Positions 1-5,398 of a stretch of DNA of 5,398 nucleotides are shown piece by piece. A model generated the notes under the pieces. It was not told the DNA's origin. It saw only the letters and a program-made list of their open reading frames with translations, and searched no databases. Origin of the DNA: an uncultured Clostridia bacterium (lineage in GTDB: Bacteria > Bacillota > Clostridia > Oscillospirales > Acutalibacteraceae); NCBI GenBank assembly GCA_947171615.1, contig CAMVYG010000155.1, forward strand, positions 1 to 5,398, written 5' to 3'. Each line of letters begins with the position of its first letter. Positions within the stretch are counted from its first letter, which is position 1. The position numbers and the translations under genes were made by a program.

Positions 1-2
1 TT

Positions 3-881
3 TCAAAAATCGAACATGAGCGCTATCTGGGCAACAAATACATTGTTTCACAGTTCCTGAAAAACATGCTGCTTGGAGAGGAAATGCCCTTTTCTGTTTC
101 CAGAGAACGGCTGCGGGAAATGGGGGAAGCCTTTCTTGCAGCGTATTATACCGTCCTGCTGATCAAGCTGGAAAGCCGCGTGGAATTTGCAGAGGAATAC
201 GCCGCGGAGGAATATACCATGCTGCGGTTCATGGTATGCAATATCGCCGACGAGATCTTCGGCGCTCACTACCGCTGCAAATCTGTGGATCTGGGCGGCC
301 AAACCGTGGCCGTGCTTTTGATGACCGAAGAAACGCTGGGAGAAGAGCATGTTCTCTGCTATAACCGCCTTCAGGAATTCAGCAGAGATAACTTAAATCT
401 GGATCTTTACGGCTCCCTGGGGAATACGGTATCCTCGCAAAAAGAAATTTATCTTTCCTATAAAAACGCAGTACAGTACATGGAGATGGGGAATTTGGTC
501 AAGCGAAACAGCCTGATCGATTCCACCAGCTCAGTCAATGTCAATTACCGGGAGAAAAACGAAAAGCTGGTGGCTTCTGTGGAAAGCTACACGGAACTGC
601 ATTTTGCCAATCCCGATCTCTCCCTGAAAAGCATTGCGCAAACCTTTAACCTTTCCCCTACCTATCTGGGAAAAATCTTCAAGTCTGTCAAAAATTGCTC
701 CTACTCTGTATTTTTGACCAATTACCGGCTGGAACGCTCAAAAACGCTGCTGCTGGAAACCCCTAAAACCATTAACGAAATCGCTTTGGAAGTGGGCTTT
801 GCCAATTCCTCCTATTACGCTACCGTATTTAAAGGAGCCTATGGAATGACCCCCTCCGTTTACCGGAACAATCTGAAGTAA
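3..881 (+). CDS. AraC-family (YesN-type) response regulator, C-terminal part, 5' truncated by the window edge
   Basis: The frame is open from the first bases of the window, so the ATG at 66 is internal and the true start lies upstream. 292 residues are visible. The N-terminal visible part is a charged helical stretch (SKIEHERYLGNKYIVSQFL), like the linker that follows the receiver domain in YesN-type regulators. A middle region of about 150 residues resembles the degenerate GGDEF-like/CdaR-type domain of that family. The last ~104 residues (from about 567) form a double helix-turn-helix AraC DNA-binding domain: first HTH around SLKSIAQTFNLSPTYLGKIF, second with the signature GF-x5-Y-x4-FK-x3-G-x-TP-x2-YR. 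Such proteins usually act with a membrane histidine kinase on adjacent uptake or catabolic operons. The kinase and receiver domain would be off the left edge. Control of the URO-D genes downstream is inferred from position. The AraC-type output domain is certain; the response-regulator label is less so. Confidence 0.9.
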   Translation, partial: SKIEHERYLGNKYIVSQFLKNMLLGEEMPFSVSRERLREMGEAFLAAYYTVLLIKLESRVEFAEEYAAEEYTMLRFMVCNIADEIFGAHYRCKSVDLGGQTVAVLLMTEETLGEEHVLCYNRLQEFSRDNLNLDLYGSLGNTVSSQKEIYLSYKNAVQYMEMGNLVKRNSLIDSTSSVNVNYREKNEKLVASVESYTELHFANPDLSLKSIAQTFNLSPTYLGKIFKSVKNCSYSVFLTNYRLERSKTLLLETPKTINEIALEVGFANSSYYATVFKGAYGMTPSVYRNNLK

Positions 882-902
882 CAGAAGCGCCTTTCGCTGA
901 AA

Positions 903-930
903 TTCAAAGCTTTTTTCAAAATTTTATGAT
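903..930 (+). promoter_or_regulatory. Candidate sigma-A promoter of the URO-D gene pair
   Basis: TATGAT at 925-930 is a good -10 box. TTCAAA at 903-908, 16 bases upstream, matches four of six -35 positions. Transcription would begin near 937, leaving a leader of about 55 nt before the ATG at 994. The weak -35 would fit an activator-dependent promoter. The surroundings are AT-rich, so chance matches are likely, and readthrough from the regulator gene is also possible. Confidence 0.35.
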
Positions 931-948
931 AGCTTTTCTGCAAAATTT
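908..948 (+). repeat. Imperfect direct repeat, candidate AraC-type operator
   Basis: AGCTTTT, a 2-3 base spacer, then CAAAATTT occurs at 908-924 and again at 931-948, a start-to-start distance of 23-24 bases, about two helical turns. The copies bracket the candidate -10 box at 925-930. AraC-family activators commonly bind direct repeats about 21 bases apart, usually upstream of or overlapping the -35. Here the second copy lies over the -10/start region, which would suit repression or a different promoter. Low sequence complexity limits confidence. Confidence 0.3.
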
Positions 949-993
949 GTGCGACACTGAGAACACGACCCAACAGGAAAGGACGTATCTTTT

Positions 994-1902
994 ATGGATT
1001 ACTTGAAAAAAGAAAATTTCCAGCCGGATTTCCGGAATATTGTTAAAACAGCGAACAATCAGTGGGTAGACCGAATTCCTTTATACGAACATGGAATCGG
1101 CGACGGCATTATGGATCGCATCGCCGGGGTGAGGCCTCAGGAAAAAATGTGGCAGGGCTCTCTTCAGGAAAAGGAGGAAGGCTGCCGGGAATTTTGGGAG
1201 TTCTGGCGGGGCATGGGCTATGATACCGCCTCTATGGAATTCCAGATCACAGGGATCCTGATTGGCGGCGGCGCCTTGGGCGCCCATAAGGAAGGCTGCA
1301 TTAAAACCCGGGAAGATTTTGAAAAATATCCCTGGGAGGAGCTGCCCTCCCGCTTTTTTGAAGCCTACCTTCCCCTTATGGAGCGGTTTGAGAAAACAAG
1401 GCCCGAGGGCATGAAGGCCATCGGCGGCGTGGGAAACGGCATTTTTGAATGTGTACAGGATCTGGTGGGCTACATGGACCTGTGCTATATCAAGGCTGAC
1501 GATGAAGAGCTGTACGCAGATCTTTTCAAAAAGATGGGTGAAATTCACTACCAGATCTGGGACACCTATCTGGAAAAATACGCTGACGCTTTTTGCCTCA
1601 TGCGCTTTGGCGATGATCTGGGCTTTAATTCCTCCACGCTGATCTCCCACGAGGATATCCGAACCCTGGTGCTGCCGGGCTATCGCAGGATCGTAGACCG
1701 TGCCAATTTCGGCGGCATCGATACCGACGTGGTCTGCCGGGCATCTCAGGAAGAAATTCGGGATTATGTGCTGGACTGCCTGGAAAAAGTAAAGGGCCAT
1801 GGCGGCATCGCCTTCGGCTCCGGCAACTCCATTCCCGACTATGTTTCCGTAGACGGCTACATGACCATGGTAGACACCGTGCGCACCTGGCGGGGTGAGT
1901 AA
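994..1902 (+). CDS. URO-D-family (MtaA/HemE-like TIM-barrel) protein with internal loss of the HxCG metal-site segment
   Basis: This 302-residue protein belongs to the uroporphyrinogen-decarboxylase-like family, whose members include HemE and methyltransferases that move methyl groups between corrinoid proteins and acceptors. Family features seen are the N-terminal DRIPLYEHG, the central GGVGNGIFECVQDLVG, FGDDLGFNSSTLIS, and near the C-terminus NFGGIDTDVVC and GSGNSIPDY. At residues 237/238 (DRA|NFGG) the protein passes directly from the helix that normally precedes the HxCG strand to the NFGGIDTD strand. Against the next gene, about 56 residues are missing, and family members are usually about 340-370 residues. 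With no HxCG motif it probably cannot bind the catalytic zinc, so it is likely inactive or altered. AAAGGA at 978-983 supports the ATG at 994. It is co-transcribed with the downstream URO-D gene. It is unlikely to be a true HemE, since the heme-pathway motifs are not evident. Confidence 0.88.
   Translation: MDYLKKENFQPDFRNIVKTANNQWVDRIPLYEHGIGDGIMDRIAGVRPQEKMWQGSLQEKEEGCREFWEFWRGMGYDTASMEFQITGILIGGGALGAHKEGCIKTREDFEKYPWEELPSRFFEAYLPLMERFEKTRPEGMKAIGGVGNGIFECVQDLVGYMDLCYIKADDEELYADLFKKMGEIHYQIWDTYLEKYADAFCLMRFGDDLGFNSSTLISHEDIRTLVLPGYRRIVDRANFGGIDTDVVCRASQEEIRDYVLDCLEKVKGHGGIAFGSGNSIPDYVSVDGYMTMVDTVRTWRGE
1702..1707 (+). other. Junction of the inferred in-frame deletion in the first URO-D gene
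   Basis: GCC (Ala237, 1702-1704) abuts AAT (Asn238, 1705-1707). In the neighbouring URO-D gene the corresponding flanks (RRIVSMA before, LMGNLQT after) are separated by about 56 residues that carry HSCG. The reading frame is intact across the junction and no stop or duplicated sequence is visible. The ancestral DNA cannot be seen, so the deletion mechanism is unknown. Confidence 0.75.
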
Positions 1903-1907
1903 GGAGG
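1902..1907 (+). promoter_or_regulatory. Shine-Dalgarno site for the second URO-D gene, overlapping the previous stop
   Basis: A perfect AGGAGG begins on the last base of the upstream TAA stop (1900-1902) and lies 10 bases before the ATG at 1918. It fixes the start of the second gene. Its overlap with the stop of the first gene indicates that the two are translated from one message. Confidence 0.85.
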
Positions 1908-1917
1908 AAAGCACTTT

Positions 1918-3108
1918 ATGAAACAGGAAATGACCTCCCGGGAAAGAATGAAATGCGCTCTGACCGGAGGAACTCCGGACAGAGTTCCCGCCGCACCGGA
2001 TATTTCCACCATGGTGCCCTGCAAATTGAGCGACCACACCTTTACCGATGTGCTGCTGCGGAATAAGCCGCCCCTTTGGAAGGCTTATTTACAGGCGATC
2101 CGTCATTTCGGCATGGACGGATGGTTTACCTATGGTGAGCTGGAATTCAAAATGAAAAAGCAATATACGGAAACCTCAAGGGAATTTCGGGACGAACAGG
2201 GGCGGCTTCATGTACAGCACTGCTTTGACACCCCTGCCGGAACGCTGACCCGAACCTATCGGTACTTTGACAATGACTGCTGCGTCCCCACAGAAAAGCT
2301 GATCAAGAATTTCAAAGAAGATTTTCCAAAATTCAAATATCTGTTTCCAGAGATCACAGGCTATGATGATTCTCTGCTCCGTGAGCAGGAAAAGGAGCTG
2401 GGAGAGCAGGGGATCATGGCAGTGGGGATCTACCCTCCGGGCATGCACATGTTCTGCGATTTCTTTGACGGCGGGCTGGAAAACGTGACTTACGCCTATT
2501 ACGATGAACCGGAGCTGTTTCAGGAGCTCAACGAGCTTTACGCCGCCCATGTTCTGCGCCAGACAGAAATGATCCTGGACGCAAAGCCGGATTCGATCCT
2601 CACCGGCGGCAGCGGCTCCATCACCATGCAGTCTCCCGCGCTGTGGGAGGAATTGGCTCTGCCCACCCTGCGCAGGATCGTTTCCATGGCCTCCCAGGCG
2701 GGGGTGATCTCCGGAGTCCATTCCTGCGGCAAGGAACAGCACCTGGTTCGTGTGATGGCAGAAACTTCTGAACTAAATTATGTAAACCCATTGGAGATCC
2801 CACCGGGCGGAGACTGCGATCTGGCGCAGATCAATGCCGCTTACGGCTCTCAAATAGCCCTGATGGGAAATTTGCAGACGTCAAGCGTCATGCTGATGGG
2901 CGATGTAAACAGGGTTCGGCGGGAAAGCCTGAAGGCCATTCGGGACGCCGGCGTTGGCGGCGGATTTGTCCTTTCCACCGGCGATCAGGTACCCAGAGAC
3001 ACGCCGGAAGAGAATATTTTTGAAATGGTTCGCGTGGCAGAGGAATTCGGCCAGTATCCTTTGAATTTGGATAAGATCGAGGAAGAGCTGAAGCGTCTTG
3101 GCGAATGA
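1918..3108 (+). CDS. URO-D-family methyltransferase-like protein with intact HSCG motif
   Basis: This 396-residue soluble TIM-barrel protein belongs to the URO-D superfamily, in the group that includes MtaA/MtbA, CmuA and the vanillate-type O-demethylase methyltransferases. The N-terminus MTSRERMKCALTGGTPDRVP is the family opening. HSCG at residues 268-271 (2719-2730) supplies the His and Cys expected to bind zinc in the methyltransferase members. The late strand GGGFVLSTGDQVPRDTPEENIF matches the C-terminal family block, but there is no cysteine after Cys300. The third Cys ligand described for MtaA-type enzymes therefore seems absent, as in many divergent members. It probably transfers a methyl group or decarboxylates a small substrate, but the substrate cannot be told. 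No corrinoid-binding protein is in view. It forms an operon with the upstream URO-D gene and ends 21 bases before a strong hairpin. Confidence 0.87.
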   Translation: MKQEMTSRERMKCALTGGTPDRVPAAPDISTMVPCKLSDHTFTDVLLRNKPPLWKAYLQAIRHFGMDGWFTYGELEFKMKKQYTETSREFRDEQGRLHVQHCFDTPAGTLTRTYRYFDNDCCVPTEKLIKNFKEDFPKFKYLFPEITGYDDSLLREQEKELGEQGIMAVGIYPPGMHMFCDFFDGGLENVTYAYYDEPELFQELNELYAAHVLRQTEMILDAKPDSILTGGSGSITMQSPALWEELALPTLRRIVSMASQAGVISGVHSCGKEQHLVRVMAETSELNYVNPLEIPPGGDCDLAQINAAYGSQIALMGNLQTSSVMLMGDVNRVRRESLKAIRDAGVGGGFVLSTGDQVPRDTPEENIFEMVRVAEEFGQYPLNLDKIEEELKRLGE

Positions 3109-3129
3109 GGAATTCTGTATCCATCCTAT

Positions 3130-3180
3130 AAAAGCAGGGCGCCCAGACAGTTACAATAACTGTCTGGGCGCCCTGCTTTT
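3130..3180 (+). terminator. Perfect 24-bp hairpin, likely terminator of the URO-D operon
   Basis: The arms 3130-3153 and 3157-3180 are exactly complementary over 24 bases around a CAA loop. The stem begins AAAAGCAGGGCGCCC and ends in GCTTTT. It starts 21 bases after the URO-D stop. The T run is only four bases and lies inside the stem, followed by CC, so it is not a textbook U-tract. The matching A run on the left arm gives a similar form on the - strand. It may instead serve mainly to protect the 3' end of the transcript. Confidence 0.75.
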
Positions 3181-3224
3181 CCAATCTGTTTTCTCCCTGC
3201 GGAAATTTGTTTTACCGAGGGCAT

Positions 3225-3259
3225 AAAAAGGGACTGTGCCGCAGCTCAGTCCCTTTTTT
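3225..3259 (+). terminator. Intrinsic terminator, probably bidirectional
   Basis: The 12-bp stem AAAAAGGGACTG (3225-3236) pairs with 3247-3258. The 10-base loop can add two further GC pairs. Six Ts at 3254-3259 end it on the + strand, and the five As at 3225-3229 become a U run on the - strand. It lies between convergent genes, so it can back up the URO-D hairpin and also end the carD-like transcript, whose stop codon is about 80 bases away. Confidence 0.8.
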
Positions 3260-3277
3260 CCGTATTCTACCGGGGGC

Positions 3278-3308
3278 AACAGGGTAAAACGCCCTTCCCC
3301 CTGTTTTT
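3278..3308 (+). terminator. Third, weaker terminator-like hairpin
   Basis: AACAGGG (3278-3284) can pair with CCCTGTT (3299-3305) around a 14-base loop, followed by Ts to 3308. An alternative fold pairs GGGGG (3272-3276) with CCCCC (3297-3301) and AGGG with CCCT inside it. The U run suits the + strand only. It may be a decayed terminator or a chance structure. Confidence 0.35.
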
Positions 3309-3339
3309 ATAATATCTGACAACTCAAACCTAACATCTG

Positions 3340-3858
3340 TCAGCCTACCGCTTTGTCATACTCCAGCTTTGAGGCAATATAGCCCTGCACCTGGTCTCTG
3401 GGAATCTCCAAAGCCGCAGCAAGCTCGCCAAATAACAGGTTTTCAGCCCGTTTTAAGAATCTTTCATCCACCGTGCCAAACTTCCGCTTCTGCTCCTGAA
3501 AGGACTGCTTTTTCGCATAAATCGACATGGTGAGCTCAATCAACGACCCGCAATCGTGATTTCGCAGGATCGTTTCATAGTGCTCCGTAAGCTCCCGGGA
3601 CACGCTGCTGTGATACATTTCCACACGCACATGAGGAATTCCGGCAATCAGCCGCTCGGCCTCCTCTTTGGAAATAATCGGGCGGATAAACACCTTATCG
3701 GAATCCACCGGCGCGGAGATCATACAGTCCTCATACAAGGGGCGCAGGCTGTAATAGAGACGTTTTTCTCCTGTGCTGGGAAAATCCTGCTCCCGAATTT
3801 CCTCTATTCTGCACACACCGGTGCTGCCGTACAGAACCAGTTCTCCTACCTGATACAT
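3340..3858 (-). CDS. CarD/CdnL-family RNA polymerase-binding transcription regulator
   Basis: This 172-residue cytoplasmic protein has an N-terminal CarD/TRCF-type RNA polymerase interaction domain (residues ~1-60: VGELVLYGSTGVCRI, then YYSLRPL and SAPVDSDKVFIRPI). The C-terminal half is helical, with the family block DERFLKRAENLLFGELAAAL-x-IPRDQV. CarD proteins bind the RNA polymerase beta subunit and affect open-complex stability, often at many promoters. The length is normal for the family. It has no tryptophan at all, although CarD/CdnL proteins usually carry one near residues 80-86 that wedges into the upstream edge of the bubble. Here that region reads IPHVRVEMYHSS. GAAAGGA (3864-3870 on the - strand) lies 5 bases before the ATG and supports the start. 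The stop overlaps a 6-bp inverted repeat (3316-3321/3338-3343). Expression probably comes from the promoter at 4095-4123. Confidence 0.9.
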   Translation of the reverse strand: MYQVGELVLYGSTGVCRIEEIREQDFPSTGEKRLYYSLRPLYEDCMISAPVDSDKVFIRPIISKEEAERLIAGIPHVRVEMYHSSVSRELTEHYETILRNHDCGSLIELTMSIYAKKQSFQEQKRKFGTVDERFLKRAENLLFGELAAALEIPRDQVQGYIASKLEYDKAVG

Positions 3859-4088
3859 AATGATCCTTTCTTATTGTAAAGAGGGCCCACAGAACGTTTT
3901 TCCTGTACTTGTGCTTGTCTTCTTTTCTTTAGAGCCTATCCTGAAATAAGGCGTGTGCAGATTGCGCAGTCAGATTTTTACGTCAGGCTAGGCGTTTTTT
4001 CGCAGACGGGCTGACGCCCGGCAAGAGAAAACAACAAAGCATGACGAAAAATATGCTAGCAAGCTGTGCGCTCATAATTTCGGGATAT
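3859..4088 (-). promoter_or_regulatory. Long structured leader of the carD-like gene
   Basis: About 230 bases separate the predicted transcription start from the carD-like ATG. The leader holds a 30-codon ORF (3983-4075) and inverted repeats. CGGGC (4007-4011) pairs with GCCCG (4016-4020) around a 4-base loop. CGTCAG (3981-3986) pairs with CTGACG (4011-4016), sharing bases with the first stem, so the two exclude each other. AGCAT (4038-4042) pairs with ATGCT (4053-4057). No stem is followed by a clear U run in the sense direction, so a simple terminator-attenuator is not supported. It matches no riboswitch class that I recognise. It could be a dispersed intergenic repeat. Confidence 0.4.
3983..4075 (-). 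CDS. Candidate small ORF, 30-aa hydrophobic peptide in the carD leader
   Basis: It runs from an ATG at 4075 to a TGA ending at 3983. Residues 7-20 (SIFFVMLCCFLLPG) form a strongly hydrophobic stretch with two adjacent cysteines, followed by SPSAKKRLA, a short basic tail. That layout resembles a small membrane peptide. Against it, no Shine-Dalgarno is placed correctly, and the ATG would lie only about 13 bases from the predicted transcript start. The sequence also overlaps inverted repeats, which can open reading frames by chance. It may be a leader peptide or a spurious frame in a non-coding repeat. Confidence 0.25.
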   Translation of the reverse strand: MSAQLASIFFVMLCCFLLPGVSPSAKKRLA

Positions 4089-4094
4089 GCTCTT

Positions 4095-4123
4095 AGTATA
4101 GCATAATTTGTAATTAAATGTAA
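4095..4123 (-). promoter_or_regulatory. Extended -10 sigma-A promoter driving the carD-like gene
   Basis: On the - strand, TTACAT (4123-4118), a 17-base spacer and TATACT (4100-4095) form a near-consensus promoter. TG lies one base before the -10 box, giving an extended -10. Start is expected near 4088. The -10 sits within an inverted repeat, TATGCT (4086-4091) and AGCATA (4100-4105), that could be a regulator site or chance. It lies 24 bases beyond the stop of the spoVB-like gene, with no GC-rich terminator between, so readthrough may also feed carD. Confidence 0.65.
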
Positions 4124-4146
4124 GAAAAATTTTCAAAAGCCGCCTA

Positions 4147-5398
4147 CTACTTTTTTCTCATGTGCCGGGGCTTTACCGCTTTTTTGATATGAAGCAGCCG
4201 GGCAAGTGTTTCCCCCTTGGGCAGCATAACTACATCGTCATAGGTAACGGCACGGCAGGCTACCACACTTACGGCATATACGACAACGGCAAGCAAAATC
4301 GCCGGTAATACCGCCGCCCGGGAGGGCAGGAAAAAGCACATACCCCAATACGCCCCATAAGATACCGCGCCCATAATAGCGGCGGAAAAAATCAGAGGCA
4401 GCGCGGTTTTTATCATGCTGTCCAAATTGGGCTGACTGCGGCGAACGGCAATAAAATTCAATACCATGATCAGGCAATAGGATACCACTGTACTGATAGC
4501 GGAACCCATTGCATTGATCTCCGGCATACCGGTAAGCACATAGGAAAGAGTTATTTTCACTACGCCGCCTATCGCCATATTGATCACCGGCAGGGTAGGT
4601 CTGCCAAAGGACTGCAAAATTGCGTTCGTCACATATAGCGTACTGTTAAAAACAATGGCGACGCTGAGCATGGAAAGCAGCGGAGCGGTACCTGCCGCCG
4701 CGCTGGGAGAACCGGCCAGAAGCAGCCCGCAGATGGGCTCTGCAAACAGGCACATGCCCACCGAGGCGGGAATGGCGATCAAAAAGGTCACCCGCAGAGA
4801 GGTGGAGGAAATGCGGTCTGCCGTTTCGGTATCTCCACCGGCCACCGCGCCGGAAAGCACCGGCAAAAGGCTGGTGGAAATGGGAATGACAAACGCGCCG
4901 GGAAGATCGTAAAATTTCCTGGCGTGGCCCAGCAACGCCTGCATATCCTTGGCCTGGGAGCTTGTAAATCCGGCGGTATACTGAAGCTGATTCATCATCA
5001 CGCCTCCATCTACCAGATCTAAGAAGCTCAAAAAGCAGGAACCAATGGTAATCGGAACAGCAAATTTCAGCAAGGTAGTCAAAAGCTCTTTTCTGCTGGC
5101 AGAGGCAGGATCCCCTTCTCCTTCCGCCCGATCCTTCCGCTTTTGGTTCACCATGTAGACAGTCAGGTAAACCGTACCCAGAAAAGCGCTGACAGAAACG
5201 CCGATAATGGCTCCCACAGCCGCCCATTCGCTGGAATCGTACTGCTGAAGGATATAGACCGCCAGCCCTACGCCAACAATCACCTTCGTGACGGCTTCAA
5301 TGGTCTGGGAAACGGCAGTTGACACCATATTGGAGCGGCCCTGGAAATAACCCCGCAGGGCAGACATGACGGAAATAAAAAACACCGTGGGAGAAAGG
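4147..5398 (-). CDS. SpoVB/MurJ-like oligosaccharide flippase (MOP superfamily), C-terminal part, 5' truncated by the window edge
   Basis: The frame stays open past a GTG at 5385 to the window edge, reading SPTVFFISVMSALRGYFQGR. That is an internal transmembrane segment and loop of the SpoVB type, so the GTG is not the start. About 416 residues are visible of an expected ~530. Roughly 10-11 hydrophobic segments can be counted, separated by short charged loops such as QKRKDRAEGEGD. The tail VTYDDVVMLPKGETLARLL followed by a basic end resembles the SpoVB C-terminus. Family members move lipid-linked sugars across the cytoplasmic membrane: lipid II for MurJ, a cortex or cell-wall precursor for SpoVB, or other polysaccharide units. 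Which one applies here is not decidable. The stop is TAG at 4149-4147. The gene is co-directional with the carD-like gene. Confidence 0.88.
   Translation of the reverse strand, partial: LSPTVFFISVMSALRGYFQGRSNMVSTAVSQTIEAVTKVIVGVGLAVYILQQYDSSEWAAVGAIIGVSVSAFLGTVYLTVYMVNQKRKDRAEGEGDPASASRKELLTTLLKFAVPITIGSCFLSFLDLVDGGVMMNQLQYTAGFTSSQAKDMQALLGHARKFYDLPGAFVIPISTSLLPVLSGAVAGGDTETADRISSTSLRVTFLIAIPASVGMCLFAEPICGLLLAGSPSAAAGTAPLLSMLSVAIVFNSTLYVTNAILQSFGRPTLPVINMAIGGVVKITLSYVLTGMPEINAMGSAISTVVSYCLIMVLNFIAVRRSQPNLDSMIKTALPLIFSAAIMGAVSYGAYWGMCFFLPSRAAVLPAILLAVVVYAVSVVACRAVTYDDVVMLPKGETLARLLHIKKAVKPRHMRKK

Noticed and set aside
66..68. ATG as start of the AraC-family gene
   Set aside because: The frame is open and protein-like upstream to the window edge (SKIEHERYLGNKYIVSQFL), so this Met is internal.
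885..916. AGCG/CGCT mini-hairpin followed by a T run as terminator of the AraC gene
   Set aside because: The stem has only four base pairs and the T run is over a dozen bases away, so it cannot act as an intrinsic terminator.
1081..2037. 318-aa open frame on the - strand
   Set aside because: It lies antisense to the two URO-D genes, has no recognisable domain and spans the intergenic junction. It is a shadow of codon bias on the + strand.
2176..2742. 188-aa open frame on the - strand
   Set aside because: Antisense shadow of the second URO-D gene, whose family motifs are clear on the + strand.
3556..3879. 107-aa open frame on the + strand
   Set aside because: Antisense to the carD-like gene, with no ribosome site or family resemblance.
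4041..4106. 21-codon + strand frame starting MTKNMLASCALI
   Set aside because: No Shine-Dalgarno, very short, and antisense to the leader element. Probably chance.
4646..5227. 193-aa open frame on the - strand inside the flippase gene
   Set aside because: Frame-shifted shadow rich in Arg, Gly and Ser, with no membrane pattern. The overlapping flippase frame has clear family features.
5383..5385. GTG as start of the flippase gene
   Set aside because: The frame continues upstream to the edge within a conserved membrane segment, and the protein would lack its first ~115 residues.

Overview
The window looks like chromosomal DNA from an anaerobic, spore-forming Bacillota (class Clostridia, gut Lachnospiraceae/Oscillospiraceae type). 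The basis is a YesN-type AraC regulator, two uroporphyrinogen-decarboxylase-like (URO-D) proteins of the corrinoid-methyltransferase kind, a CarD/CdnL-type RNA polymerase-binding protein and a SpoVB/MurJ-type flippase. This placement is inferred from protein families only. No rRNA, tRNA, transposase or CRISPR array was found.

Left half (1-3108, + strand): the 3' part of an AraC-family response regulator is followed by a 112-base gap holding a candidate promoter flanked by an imperfect direct repeat. Two URO-D-fold genes follow, 15 bases apart, almost certainly one transcript. The second (396 aa) keeps the HxCG metal-site motif of the MtaA/MtbA/CmuA group. The first (302 aa) lacks it: aligned with its own neighbour, it reads straight from the helix before the HSCG strand to a strand about 55 residues further on. 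This looks like a clean in-frame deletion of the catalytic metal-site segment. No corrinoid protein or corrinoid activator lies in view, so the substrate is unknown.

Middle (3109-3339): a convergent intergenic region with two strong hairpins and one weaker one. One has a perfect 24-bp stem with a 3-base loop, and another is a classical intrinsic terminator with T/A runs suited to both directions.

Right half (3340-5398, - strand): a CarD-like regulator without any tryptophan lies downstream of a long leader of about 230 nt. The leader starts from a well-formed extended -10 promoter and contains a 30-codon hydrophobic small ORF and overlapping inverted repeats. Beyond it is the C-terminal part of a SpoVB/MurJ-like polytopic membrane protein that runs off the right edge.

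The two most interesting points are the precise loss of the metal-site segment in the first URO-D gene and the structured, possibly repeated, leader element between the spoVB-like and carD-like genes.
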